Origin: UBA8752 sp002336475 | GTDB taxonomy: Bacteria; Bacteroidota; Bacteroidia; Flavobacteriales_D; Sanyastnellaceae | DNA: 64,000 bases | Reading direction: 5' to 3' | Assembly: GCA_943846755.1 (NCBI GenBank) | Contig: OX044365.1 | Span: 1,426,001-1,490,000, forward strand | Shown here: positions 1 to 8,121 of the stretch, piece after piece | How the letters are laid out: each line of letters opens with the position of its first letter | Position numbering within the stretch: the stretch's first letter is position 1 | Translations under genes and position numbers: made by a program | The notes under the pieces: generated by a model | The model's input: the letters and a program-made list of their open reading frames with translations, nothing else | Databases searched by the model: none | Told to the model about the DNA's origin: nothing

Positions 1-43
1 AAGTTCCTTCTCGGTCAATGACGGTAACGCGAATGGAAGACAT
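1..43 (-). CDS. 2Fe-2S ferredoxin, N-terminal fragment (runs off window)
   Basis: An ATG at 43 opens a reading frame (MSSIRVTVIDREGT) that leaves the window. It starts 2 nt after the stop of the ferredoxin reductase gene, so it is the next gene of the same operon. The short beta-strand start resembles the first strand of 2Fe-2S ferredoxins, and a ferredoxin is a common partner next to this reductase in Flavobacteria. Only 14 codons are visible and no cluster-binding cysteine is included, so the assignment rests on context. Confidence 0.45.
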   Translation of the reverse strand, partial: MSSIRVTVIDREGT

Positions 44-45
44 GA

Positions 46-1053
46 TCAGAATCCGTTGACCCCGTTGACCGTCGTGTACTTGAGCACGAGGTTCTTGTCG
101 GGGTAGATGCGCTTGAAGGCACTCTGCACCATCAGTGTGGCTTCGTGGAAACCACAGAGGATGAGCTTGAGTTTGCCAGGGTAAGTGTTGATGTCACCAA
201 TGGCATAAATGCCGTCGACGTTGGTGCTGTAGTCAAAGGTGTTGACTTCGATGGCGTTCTTGGTGATGTTGAGGTTCCAATCTGCAATGGGCCCCAGCTT
301 CGGACTCAAACCGAACAACGGTACCCAGTGGTCGGTCTCCAAAGTGATGTCGCCCTCGGTTTTGTGTTTGACGGTCACCGCATCGAGGTGCTCTTCGCCG
401 GCCACACCCACCACCTCACCGTTGGTGAGCAAGCGAATTTTCCCTGCGGCCGCCAGATCTAGCACCTTTTGGACGCTGTCGGGGTGTCCTCTGAATCCAT
501 CACGGCGGTGCACCAAAGTGACTTCGGAAGCCACGCCGTCCGCCAGGAAATTCGTCCAATCCAAGGCGCTGTCTCCACCACCACTGATGACCACTTTTTT
601 GCCGCGGTAGAATTCGGGATCCTTGATGATGTACTCGACGCCGCGGTCCTCGTATTCCGCCAAGCGGTCCACAGGTGGCTTGCGGGGCTCGAAGCAACCC
701 AACCCTCCTGCGATGGCGATGATGGGCGCCCGGTGCACCGTGCCACGGTTGGTGGTCACAATGAACTGGCCTTCTTCGTCCTTTACAATGGCCTCGGCGC
801 GCTCACCCAAGGTGAACCCCGGCTGGAAAGGCTTGGCTTGCTCCATGAGCTGGTCCACCAAATCACCCGCCAGAATTTCCGGGTAAGCCGGAATGTCATA
901 GATGGGTTTCTTGGGATAGATTTCAGCACATTGGCCTCCGGCCTGCGGGAGGGCATCAATGAGGTGACAACGCAGCTTGAGCAAGCCTGCTTCGAAGACG
1001 GTGAAGAGCCCACATGGGCCGGCACCGATGATGAGGATGTCCGTTTGGATCAT
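46..1053 (-). CDS. Ferredoxin--NADP reductase, thioredoxin-reductase-like type
   Basis: A flavoprotein of 335 residues expected to move electrons between NADPH and ferredoxin in the cytoplasm. The N-terminus has the FAD Rossmann motif GAGPCGLF, followed by the GGQC segment usual in this YumC-like family. A second nucleotide-binding motif, VVISGGGDSALDW, lies near residue 160, and the C-terminal FAD motif YAIGDINTYPGK near residue 285. The CxxC redox pair of true thioredoxin reductases is absent, which favours the ferredoxin reductase call. I chose the ATG at 1053 because MIQTDILIIGAG starts right at the FAD domain; the longer open frame to 1158 would run into nfu. It sits between nfu and the ferredoxin fragment in an iron-sulfur operon. 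Confidence 0.88.
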   Translation of the reverse strand: MIQTDILIIGAGPCGLFTVFEAGLLKLRCHLIDALPQAGGQCAEIYPKKPIYDIPAYPEILAGDLVDQLMEQAKPFQPGFTLGERAEAIVKDEEGQFIVTTNRGTVHRAPIIAIAGGLGCFEPRKPPVDRLAEYEDRGVEYIIKDPEFYRGKKVVISGGGDSALDWTNFLADGVASEVTLVHRRDGFRGHPDSVQKVLDLAAAGKIRLLTNGEVVGVAGEEHLDAVTVKHKTEGDITLETDHWVPLFGLSPKLGPIADWNLNITKNAIEVNTFDYSTNVDGIYAIGDINTYPGKLKLILCGFHEATLMVQSAFKRIYPDKNLVLKYTTVNGVNGF

Positions 1054-1067
1054 GATCGATTGCGCGG

Positions 1068-1075
1068 CGAAGGTA
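1068..1075 (-). promoter_or_regulatory. Putative -7 element TACCTTCG before the ferredoxin reductase
   Basis: The octamer matches the Bacteroidota -7 consensus TAnnTTTG with one T to C change. It ends 14 nt before the ATG at 1053 in the short gap after nfu, so the reductase-ferredoxin pair could have its own start site inside the operon. Confidence 0.35.
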
Positions 1076-1120
1076 GTTTCTAAGCCGGCTGACATCGCAA
1101 CAACGGCAAAGCGTTCGTGT

Positions 1121-1393
1121 TCATCCCATCGCCGAACTCGGCATATTGACGGCCACAACCTCCGTGACCTCAGGTACTGCGCGGCGGACAGCCTCTTCTA
1201 CGCCTGCCTTCATGGTCATCGCCGCCTGGGCACAATGGGCGCAGGCACCTTGGAGCTCGACCTCCACAACCAGATTTTCGCGCACCCCCACCACCTTGAT
1301 GTCTCCACCATCAGAACGCAAAAAAGGACGCAACTCTTCCAACGCGCGGTCAATGCGCTCGGTCAATGCTTGTGCGTCTGGGACAGGATTCAT
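1121..1393 (-). CDS. NifU-like (Nfu) iron-sulfur scaffold domain protein
   Basis: A 90-residue protein made only of the NifU C-terminal domain. This family carries and delivers Fe-S clusters, usually as a dimer bridged by the CxxC motif, seen here as CAHC within GACAHCAQAAMTMKAGVEE. The RSDGGDIKVVGV segment is also typical. It lies 9 nt downstream of mrp, another Fe-S carrier, and upstream of the ferredoxin reductase, so the operon groups cluster assembly with cluster-using redox proteins. Length and motif are normal for the family. Confidence 0.9.
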   Translation of the reverse strand: MNPVPDAQALTERIDRALEELRPFLRSDGGDIKVVGVRENLVVEVELQGACAHCAQAAMTMKAGVEEAVRRAVPEVTEVVAVNMPSSAMG

Positions 1394-1402
1394 GGTGTGA
1401 AT

Positions 1403-2521
1403 TTAAACCGCAGATGCCGGTGCTGCCGAAGGCGTGGGAAGGTCTGCGAGAACGTCCAACATTCGGTCGGTGAGACGGGCAATGGCTTTTGCAGATTCTG
1501 TGCCCTCCTGCAGGGCGGCGGGCCTGCCTGCATCACCGGCTTCGCGAATGGCCTGGACCAATGGCAGCTCTCCCAGGAATGGGGTGCCAGAAGCTTCTGC
1601 ATAGCGCTTCACCCCATCGCGGCCAAACAGGTGATACTTGCGCTCTGGCATGTCTGGCGGAGAGAAATACGCCATGTTTTCGACCAACCCCAGAACCGGG
1701 ACATTGATGCTCTCCAATTGAAACATCGACACCCCTTTGCGGGCATCTGCGAGGGCAATGTCTTGCGGAGTACTGACCACGACCACGCCACTCAAGGGCA
1801 CCAACTGCACCAGCGAAAGGTGCACATCGCCTGTACCTGGAGGCAGGTCGATCAGCATGTAATCGAGCGCACCCCAGTCCCCATCGGTAAACAACTGCCC
1901 CAGGGCCTTGGAGGCCATGGGGCCCCGCCACACAATCGCTTGATCAGGGTCGGCAAAAAAACCGATGCTCAGCATCTTGACTCCATGGGCCTCTACGGGG
2001 CCAATCATGGACTTGCCCCCTTTTTCAACGGGCTGGGGCTTCTCTCGAACGACATCAAACATCGTCGGCATGCTCGGTCCATGGATGTCTGCATCCACCA
2101 GCCCAACCTTGTGACCTCGGCGTGCCAGTTCCACGGCCATGTTCGCCGTGACGGTGCTCTTTCCCACACCACCTTTGCCGCTCGCAATGGCGATGATATG
2201 CTGCACGCCAGGCAGCACTTTGCGCGTATCCAAACTGCGCTCATTTGACCCCAACGGAACCACCTCTACCTCAGCAGAGATGGCCACCCCCAGCGCGGTT
2301 GATTGCTTTTCAATGGCAAACTCCACCGCTTCGCGCATGCGCTGACGGGCATGCATGGCGGGGCTCGAAGATTTGATCCGCAGCCGCGTTTTCCATTCCC
2401 CATCAGACGCCTCCAGAGACAGAACTTCAACGAGTTCCAACGTCACGATGTCCTTGCCCAATTCAGGTTCAATCACCCCACTTAGGGCATCTATGATCTG
2501 CTCGGTGGTCAGTGTAGCCAT
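1403..2521 (-). CDS. mrp: Mrp/NBP35 family P-loop ATPase, Fe-S carrier
   Basis: A 372-residue protein with an N-terminal MIP18/DUF59-type domain (about residues 1-90) followed by a MinD/Mrp ATPase domain. The deviant Walker A, GKGGVGKST, lies near residue 115, and the PPGTGD motif near residue 225 is characteristic of Mrp (ApbC) proteins. The family binds a [4Fe-4S] cluster and passes it to apoproteins in the cytosol. The gene is 3 nt from the alkyltransferase-like gene and 9 nt from nfu, all on the same strand, which fits an Fe-S biogenesis operon. Confidence 0.92.
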   Translation of the reverse strand: MATLTTEQIIDALSGVIEPELGKDIVTLELVEVLSLEASDGEWKTRLRIKSSSPAMHARQRMREAVEFAIEKQSTALGVAISAEVEVVPLGSNERSLDTRKVLPGVQHIIAIASGKGGVGKSTVTANMAVELARRGHKVGLVDADIHGPSMPTMFDVVREKPQPVEKGGKSMIGPVEAHGVKMLSIGFFADPDQAIVWRGPMASKALGQLFTDGDWGALDYMLIDLPPGTGDVHLSLVQLVPLSGVVVVSTPQDIALADARKGVSMFQLESINVPVLGLVENMAYFSPPDMPERKYHLFGRDGVKRYAEASGTPFLGELPLVQAIREAGDAGRPAALQEGTESAKAIARLTDRMLDVLADLPTPSAAPASAV

Positions 2522-2524
2522 GGT

Positions 2525-2896
2525 TCAAAGTTCGGTGCAAGGGTCCCAGTATCGCTCAGCAAAGTCCATCACCTGATGATCGCGCACTTGAATGCCCTCT
2601 TGTTGGAGCCGTTCGGCCATGGTTTCGGGTGTCGGAAAGTGCATGCGCCCGGTCAACATGCCTTGGCGGTTTACCACCCTGTGGGCAGGAATGTCAAAGC
2701 CGTTTTGTTCCAATGCACGGTTCATGGCCCAACCGACCATGCGGCTGGAGCGCGCCGCACCCAGGTAGCGCGCAATGGCACCATAACTCGTGACCCTTCC
2801 AAGAGGAATGAGCCGTGCTACATCATGGACATCCTGTTCAAAGTCACCGGACCCCGGACGCGATGTCGGTTGGGATGTGGAGGCAGACGGGCTCAC
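2525..2896 (-). CDS. Alkyltransferase-like (ATL) protein, MGMT family without the acceptor cysteine
   Basis: The C-terminal 100 residues match the DNA-binding domain of O6-alkylguanine-DNA alkyltransferases: IPLGRVTSYGAIARYLGAARSSRMVGWAM, seen in part, then PAHRVVNRQG. Methyltransferases have PCHRV here and known ATL proteins mostly PWHRV; this one has Ala, so it cannot accept the alkyl group and probably binds lesions to flag them for excision repair. I prefer a GTG start at 2896, which overlaps the trmB stop as GTGA and gives 123 residues; an ATG at 2941 is also open but lies inside trmB. Confidence 0.8.
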   Translation of the reverse strand: MSPSASTSQPTSRPGSGDFEQDVHDVARLIPLGRVTSYGAIARYLGAARSSRMVGWAMNRALEQNGFDIPAHRVVNRQGMLTGRMHFPTPETMAERLQQEGIQVRDHQVMDFAERYWDPCTEL

Positions 2897-3578
2897 ACGT
2901 GGGTTCTCAAATAGTGAATGTGCTTGCCCTCCTCGAGCCAACGCTGCTCGTAGTACGTTCTGATGTTGAGCACATCCGCGAATTCGGGAGGCACCCTGTG
3001 GACCAGGTCTGAATAAACATCCTGCGAATCCTCGAGAATGGGAAACCCCGCCTCCTCCCAGCCCTCCTTGGACAAGGCATACAACAGCGGGCTGTCACTT
3101 TTGACGTGAATGAGCCCATTCGGCGCCATGAACTGGCGATAGCGCCTCAGGAAAATTTCCGAAGTGATGCGCTTGGTGCCCTTCTCGTCTTTGGGTTGTG
3201 GATCTGAAAAGGTGAGCCAGATTTCACTGACCTCTCCGGCGGCAAAGAAGTTCTGGACGAATTCAATTTTGGTCCGCAGAAAGGCGACGTTGCCCAAGCC
3301 CTCCTCTTCGCTCGTTTTGGCACCGCGCCAAAACCGGTGTCCTTTGATGTCCACCCCGATGAAATTGCGCTCAGGATGTCGGCGCGCGAGGCCCACCGTA
3401 TACTCTCCTTTGCCGCAACCCAGTTCCGAGTGTGATGGGGTGGTCATTCCCAAATACCGCTTGCGCCCACTGTCCCTTAGTGCAAACCCGCCCCATCCAC
3501 GATGGATTTGAGGTCCGGTTCGAACACGTGGGAAAATGCCGCGTTCTCCTTCCACTTACGGAGCTTGTCCTTGCCCAT
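2893..3578 (-). CDS. trmB: tRNA (guanine-N7)-methyltransferase, reading frame broken near the start
   Basis: Makes m7G46 in tRNA using S-adenosylmethionine. The body shows ELGCGKGEYTVGLA (SAM site), NFIGVDIKGHRFWRGAK, and TFSDPQPKDEKGTKRITSEIF, all standard for TrmB. The true start is the ATG at 3578 (MGKDKLRKWKENAAF), the usual flavobacterial N-terminus, but that frame stops after about 33 codons. Comparing frames shows one base missing near 3486, one missing near 3448 and one extra near 3429, after which the frame is normal to the stop. The gene is essential-like and otherwise well preserved, so I read these as sequence errors. Divergent from the glycosyltransferase gene, start codons 20 nt apart. 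Confidence 0.85.
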
Positions 3579-3584
3579 GTGGTG

Positions 3585-3592
3585 CGAAATTA
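3585..3592 (-). promoter_or_regulatory. Putative -7 element TAATTTCG of trmB
   Basis: TAATTTCG matches the TAnnTTTG consensus at seven of eight positions and ends 6 nt before the trmB ATG, reading TAATTTCGCACCACATG. The same TAATTTCGCACC string stands in front of lpxD. The spacing implies a very short or absent 5' leader. Confidence 0.5.
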
Positions 3593-3598
3593 CGCCTC

Positions 3599-4777
3599 AT
3601 GAGCGCTGGATCTCATTCGAAAGGGCCAACGGCCTCTAAGCGGCACGTTCTGTTCGCTGTGCTCGACTGGGGCCTGGGACATGCAACCCGCACTTGGCCA
3701 TTGATCTTGGCCGCCCGACAGTCCGGCGCACAGGTCACCGTGGCCTCGCGGGGTGCCGCCGCCGTGTGGCTTCAACACCGCATGCACGAGACTGCAGGTG
3801 AAACGAGAACGAGTCGACCGGCGCTGGCACAGGGCCCTCCTTGGGTGTGCTTGGAGAAACCCGGCGTGCCACATCCGCTATGCCAAAGGCCACCTCATGC
3901 TTCCCCTGCGTTCGCTCTGCAATTGCCCTCGCTTTCTGGCCAGCATTGCCGCAGAGCGGCGGTGGTTCCGAGCCCTGTTGGCACAGAGCTGGTATTCACC
4001 CATGTGGTCAGCGACAATTGTTACGGTGTTTACCCCCATCGCTGCAGCATTCCATCGGCTTTGATCACCCATCAAGTGGTTCCACCCACCCCTCGAGTGT
4101 TACGGCCCATCGCCACACTGCAGGTCCGCAAATGGGCCACCGCCTTTGATGAAGTGTGGATTCCTGATACGGGAAAATGCCAACTCGCCGGGAGGCTCTC
4201 CGACCCTCCGATGGCCAACCACAGGTTTGTTGGACCGCTCAGCCGATTCGCGTTGGAGGATGCCACCCGCCCTGCCGCCGCCACAGATGCCGATCTCGTC
4301 TCCCCTCCTTTGGTGGGAATGGTGAGTGGTCCAGAGCCCCAGCGTCGGCTAATGGAAGAAGCCCTCATTGGCTGCTTCTCCCGGGACGGTCGCGCCGCTG
4401 TGGTTTTTTCTGGATCACCCCATGGAACCGAGCGAAGGGTCGGGAATGTCCGCGTCCTTCCCCATGCCCAAGACCACCAAATCCGCCATGCTTTGCTCCA
4501 TGCAGACTGCATCGTTTGCAGAAGCGGGTATACCAGCCTTATGGACCTGGCCACTTTGCAAATCAGTGCCATTCTGGTCCCCACCCCTGGCCAACCTGAA
4601 CAAGAATACTTGGCCCGGCATTGGGAAGAGCATTGGGGTTGGACCACTGTCCAACAAGATCAATTGGCGGCTTTTGAACCCCGCCGGCTTGAACCACACC
4701 CTGTTCCTCTGCCAGTTCCAGCAGGTGAAAAGTGGTCTTGGTTTGAAGACTGGCTGCGCCATGCTCCGAGCCCGTAA
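3599..4777 (+). CDS. Family 28-like (MurG-fold) glycosyltransferase, two compensating frameshifts
   Basis: The N-terminus HVLFAVLDWGLGHATRTWPLI is the signature of a Bacteroidota glycosyltransferase family with the GT-B fold, and the C-terminal half has ADCIVCRSGYTSLMDLATL and ILVPTPGQPEQEYLA, the UDP-sugar side of MurG-like enzymes. Donor and acceptor are unknown; cell-envelope glycan work is likely. The frame stays open for 392 residues, but residues about 91-128 are nonsense, while the other frame between about 3870 and 3980 reads HIRYAKGHLMLPL and CPRFLASIAAERRWF as expected. This needs one extra base near 3869 and one missing base near 3981. Confidence 0.7.
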   Translation: MSAGSHSKGPTASKRHVLFAVLDWGLGHATRTWPLILAARQSGAQVTVASRGAAAVWLQHRMHETAGETRTSRPALAQGPPWVCLEKPGVPHPLCQRPPHASPAFALQLPSLSGQHCRRAAVVPSPVGTELVFTHVVSDNCYGVYPHRCSIPSALITHQVVPPTPRVLRPIATLQVRKWATAFDEVWIPDTGKCQLAGRLSDPPMANHRFVGPLSRFALEDATRPAAATDADLVSPPLVGMVSGPEPQRRLMEEALIGCFSRDGRAAVVFSGSPHGTERRVGNVRVLPHAQDHQIRHALLHADCIVCRSGYTSLMDLATLQISAILVPTPGQPEQEYLARHWEEHWGWTTVQQDQLAAFEPRRLEPHPVPLPVPAGEKWSWFEDWLRHAPSP

Positions 4778-4854
4778 CAACATGCGCATCCGCTTCGGAA
4801 TTCGCGCTCCATCCCCACGTTGTGTTAGGCCTAAATCAACCGCTCCCGCCGCAG

Positions 4855-4861
4855 TAAATTG
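4855..4861 (+). promoter_or_regulatory. Weak -7-like element TAAATTG before tadA
   Basis: TAAATTG resembles TAnnTTTG with one T missing and lies 5 nt before the tadA ATG (TAAATTGCCGGTATG). The placement matches other genes of the window, but the match is imperfect and this stretch has many base errors. Confidence 0.3.
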
Positions 4862-4866
4862 CCGGT

Positions 4867-5321
4867 ATGACGGACGATGAGCGCTACATGCGTCAGGCCC
4901 TCGACCAAGCGCACCGCGCAGCAGAAATGGGGGAAGTCCCCGTGGGTGCTGTTATCGTGGCAGGGGGACGCACCATTGCCCGGGCACACAACTTGTGCGA
5001 ACGGCTTGCACGACTTTACTGCGCACGCAGAAATGCAGGCCTTTCACCTCGGCCAGCGAATACCTCGGCGGCAAATTTCTGGACCAATGCACGCTCTATG
5101 TCACCTTGGAACCCTGTCCCATGTGCGCGGGCGCTGCGTTTTGGACCCGTATTGGGCGGGTGGTCTACGGCGCAAAAGACGAAAAGCGCGGCGGACTCGA
5201 CTTCTCTGGGAAACGGGAAGAAGGCCTCTTGCACCCCCGGACTGAATTGTGGGCGGCGTGCTTCGAAGAAGAGTGTGCGGAACTCCTGACCACGTTCTTC
5301 TCCAAACGCAGGAAAACCTGA
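4867..5321 (+). CDS. tadA: tRNA-specific adenosine deaminase, split by two single-base insertions
   Basis: Converts A34 to inosine in tRNA-Arg(ACG). The three pieces of the protein lie in three frames: MTDDERYMRQALDQAHRAAEMGE and GAVIVAGGR in frame 1 from 4867, HDFTAHAEMQAFHL with the zinc ligand His and catalytic Glu in frame 2 around 5005-5045, and YVTLEPCPMCAGAAFW with the two zinc Cys in frame 3 to the stop at 5321. One extra base near 5004 and one near 5050 restore a normal protein of about 150 residues. TadA is normally essential, so a real double frameshift is unlikely. Confidence 0.85.
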
Positions 5322-5333
5322 GCTGCCCGCGCC

Positions 5334-5341
5334 TACTTTTG
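5334..5341 (+). promoter_or_regulatory. Putative -7 element TACTTTTG of mgtE
   Basis: A perfect TAnnTTTG match that ends exactly 4 nt before the GTG start of mgtE (TACTTTTGAACTGTG). The position supports the GTG at 5346 as start and suggests a leaderless transcript. Confidence 0.55.
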
Positions 5342-5345
5342 AACT

Positions 5346-6701
5346 GTGGAGGAATTGACCCGCGCATACCTCGATGCCCTTAGCGGGGACATTGCCGGCA
5401 AGAAGGCTGACCTCTTGCAGGCCCAGATGGCGGAATTGCACCCCGCCGACATCGCGGAAATCTCTGGACAAGCTCGAAGGCGAAGAGGTGCAATACCTCT
5501 GGAACCTGATCGAAACCGAAGAACGCGGGGACGTCTTGGTCGAACTGGAAGAAGACGTGAGGATGGCCTCTGCTCGGCCGAGCTGTCCAACCGCGAAATC
5601 GCCGAAGAAGTCCTAGAGCACATTGATTCGGACGATGCAGCCGATGTGGTGTCCGAGCTTCCCGAAGAAAGGGCCGCAGAGGTCATTCAACAGCTGGACT
5701 CAGAAGACCGCGAGGACCTCCTGAGCTTGCTGCGTTACCCCGAAGGATCTGCTGGTGCATTGATGGGCACGGAGTTGATCCGGGTAGAACTCGACTGGAC
5801 GGTTTCGCACGCGATTCGGGAGATGCGGAGGCAGGCTGAGGATGTGGAAACCGTGCACAGCGTCTACGTGGTCAATGCCGCTGGCCAATTGTTGGGCCGG
5901 CTTTCGCTCAAAAGGCTCTTGCTCACGGCCACGAGCACACGCAGCACCATCGGCGACCTTTTCGAAGAAGACGACACCCGCACCGTCAAAGTCACTGAGC
6001 CCGACGAGAAGGTCGTGCAACTGATGAAAAAGTATGACCTCGTGGCATTGCCCGTGGTTGACGACCACAACCGGCTGCTCGGAAGGATCACCATCGACGA
6101 TGTGGTGGACCTGATGGAGGAAGAGGCCGAAAAAGACTATCAACTCGCCAGCGGTTTGAGTGATGAAGTCGAAAGCGACGACTCCCTGTGGGACATGACG
6201 CGCGCCAGGCTGCCTTGGCTGCTCATCGGACTGTTCGGTGGGCTTGCCGGTGCCTATGTCATCGGTGCCTTTGACATTGAACGCTTTCCTTCCATGGCGC
6301 TCTTTATCCCCTTGATTGCAGCCATGGGTGGCAATGTGGGGGTTCAATCTGCTGCCATTGTGGTCCAAGGACTGGCAGCAGGCCGCAACCCCCGTGAGGC
6401 CCGCCTCATGCCGCGGTTATTGAAGGAATTCTCGGTCGCCCTGCTCAATGGCACCATTTGTTCCGTGGTCATCCTCGGGGCCAGCCTTGCTTTGGGCTAC
6501 GGCTGGAACCTCAGTGTTACCGTCAGCCTAGCATTGATCGCCGTCATCATCTTCGCCGCCTTGTTTGGCACCTTCGTTCCACTGACGTTGGACAGGTTCA
6601 AGATTGACCCTGCGCTGGCTACAGGTCCGTTTATCACCACCGCCAACGACATCATTGGCCTGATCATTTACTTCAGCATTGGCGTCATGATGTCTGCTTG
6701 A
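5346..6701 (+). CDS. mgtE: MgtE-type magnesium transporter with local frame disturbance
   Basis: A 451-residue inner-membrane Mg2+ channel. In order it shows the N-terminal MgtE domain (DSDDAADVVSELPEERAAEV, SEDREDLLSLLRYPEGSAGALM), a CBS pair (VHSVYVVNAAGQLLGRLSLKRLL and LVALPVVDDHNRLLGRIT), and the five-helix membrane domain from about residue 295, including GGNVGVQSA of the pore. Residues about 40-78 read as nonsense; in another frame the same DNA encodes LDKLEGEEVQYLWNLIETEE, as expected. That requires one extra base near 5462 and one missing (or two extra) near 5560. Start GTG at 5346. The stop is 1 nt from the next ATG, so the dehydrogenase is probably cotranscribed. Confidence 0.87.
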   Translation: MEELTRAYLDALSGDIAGKKADLLQAQMAELHPADIAEISGQARRRRGAIPLEPDRNRRTRGRLGRTGRRREDGLCSAELSNREIAEEVLEHIDSDDAADVVSELPEERAAEVIQQLDSEDREDLLSLLRYPEGSAGALMGTELIRVELDWTVSHAIREMRRQAEDVETVHSVYVVNAAGQLLGRLSLKRLLLTATSTRSTIGDLFEEDDTRTVKVTEPDEKVVQLMKKYDLVALPVVDDHNRLLGRITIDDVVDLMEEEAEKDYQLASGLSDEVESDDSLWDMTRARLPWLLIGLFGGLAGAYVIGAFDIERFPSMALFIPLIAAMGGNVGVQSAAIVVQGLAAGRNPREARLMPRLLKEFSVALLNGTICSVVILGASLALGYGWNLSVTVSLALIAVIIFAALFGTFVPLTLDRFKIDPALATGPFITTANDIIGLIIYFSIGVMMSA

Positions 6702-6702
6702 T

Positions 6703-7655
6703 ATGATGAAGGTCCTGTTCTTGGATGCTGTACACCCCATTCTCTCTGAGCGGCTCACTGCCGCTGGAATGGTCTGCGTGGATGGAACATCACACACCGC
6801 GCTGGAGGCTGTCTCGTCCCATGGTGACGCTGCAGGCATCGTATTGCGCAGTAAGATTCGCGTGGACTCTGAATTGCTTGACCGCCTGCCCGCCTTGCGT
6901 TTTATCTGCCGCTCGGGCGCGGGTCTTGAAAACATCGATGTTGCATCCGCCTTTGCGCGCGGGGTCCAGGTCTTCAACAGCCCCGAAGGCAACCGGGACG
7001 CAGTGGGTGAGCACGCCCTCGGCATGCTTTTGTCCCTGATGAACCTGTTGCGTGAAGCCGATGCTTCGGTCAAGGAGGGTCAATGGGACCGCGAAGGACA
7101 CCGGGGAACCGAACTTGCCCAGCGCACCGTGGGCATTTTGGGGTATGGCCACATGGGCAAGCGCCTTTCGCCGGCAAATTGACGGGAATGGGCTGCCGCA
7201 TCCTGGCCTGCGACCCCTACCGCGATGACGTCGATGGCGACCTTCAAGGCAAGGTGCGCCACGTCGACTTCGCCACTTTAAAGCGCGAGGCCGACGTACT
7301 GAGCATTCACTGCCACCTGACTCCAGAGACCAAGGGCATGGTCGACCGTGAGTTCTCTGTATGGCTTTCGCCAAGCCCATCGTTCTCATCAACACGGCCC
7401 GGGGCCCTCTTGTAAGCTCTTCCGGCCTCCTTGACGCCCTTCAAACAGGGCCATGTGGTGGCTGCTGCACTCGACGTCTTTGAAAGGGAAACCAGCAGCT
7501 TTGAAACCGTCGCCAACGAGGGTGACGCCGTCTGGATGAGGCTCATGGCCCACCCCCGGATACAAGTCAGCCCGCACGTGGCGGGCTGGACTGAAGAAAG
7601 TTATGTCAAGCTATCGGCAGTATTGGCCGATAAGGTGCTCGCCGAATTCGGCTGA
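6703..7655 (+). CDS. D-2-hydroxyacid dehydrogenase (phosphoglycerate dehydrogenase-like), several frameshifts
   Basis: An NAD-dependent dehydrogenase of the D-isomer-specific family. The catalytic domain starts MMKVLFLDAVHPILSERL; the NAD motif GILGYGHMGK is at about 7130; VLSIHCHLTPETKGMVD, VLINTARGPLV and VVAAALDVFERE follow in other frames; the end has the catalytic-His region PHVAGWTEESY. About five extra bases are needed to join them: two near 7166, one near 7354, one near 7369 and one near 7446. Intact length would be about 315 residues. The substrate cannot be told; no ACT domain is present, so it is not a full-length SerA. It directly follows mgtE. Confidence 0.75.
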
Positions 7656-7656
7656 A

Positions 7657-8121
7657 TCAGTTGGTGCGCTCGCGGGAGGCCGCTGAGTACAACACCTTAA
7701 GGGCTGAAGCCTTGCGCAGCTCCTGTTTGACGTCGGTGACGACCCCCATTTTGGTGTCTTGGTCCACCTTCATGGACACCCACATCTTGGTCTGCTCTGC
7801 TTCGGCCAGCGTCAGGCGCTCGTTCTCGACCCAATCCCGAATCTGAGCCACATCAGCGAACTGATCGTTCAACTGGATCACAGGCTCGGTGCCGTACCTC
7901 TTGTCCTGAGGCGGGCCAATGTTGATGTACCGAATCAGGTGCTTCTTCTCGATTTTATAAATCTCAGAAGCTTCTGGACGGACCACCTTGACCATCTCTT
8001 CTTCTGTACGCAACACGGTCGCGACCATGAAGAAAAAGAGCAGCATGAAGACGATGTCGGGAAGGGAAGCGGTTGAAATCGCCCCAGACTCGCGCTTTTT
8101 GTTTTTCTTGAACTTGCTCAT
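7657..8121 (-). CDS. ExbD/TolR-family biopolymer transport protein (short)
   Basis: A 154-residue protein with a basic cytoplasmic start (MSKFKKNKKRES), one membrane helix (IVFMLLFFFMVATVL) preceded by the conserved Asp in SLPDIVFM, and a periplasmic domain. In ExbD proteins this Asp carries protons for the motor that energises outer-membrane receptors. Its ATG overlaps the TGA of the upstream ExbD gene (TGATG), so the two are translationally coupled. It is the last gene of the exbB operon and converges with the dehydrogenase, leaving no gap for a terminator. Confidence 0.9.
   Translation of the reverse strand: MSKFKKNKKRESGAISTASLPDIVFMLLFFFMVATVLRTEEEMVKVVRPEASEIYKIEKKHLIRYINIGPPQDKRYGTEPVIQLNDQFADVAQIRDWVENERLTLAEAEQTKMWVSMKVDQDTKMGVVTDVKQELRKASALKVLYSAASRERTN

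Noticed and set aside
3425..7450. Programmed ribosomal frameshifting in tadA, mgtE or the dehydrogenase
   Set aside because: Too many shifts, in both directions, in five unrelated neighbouring genes, with no slippery heptamer plus pseudoknot pattern. Base-calling errors explain them better.
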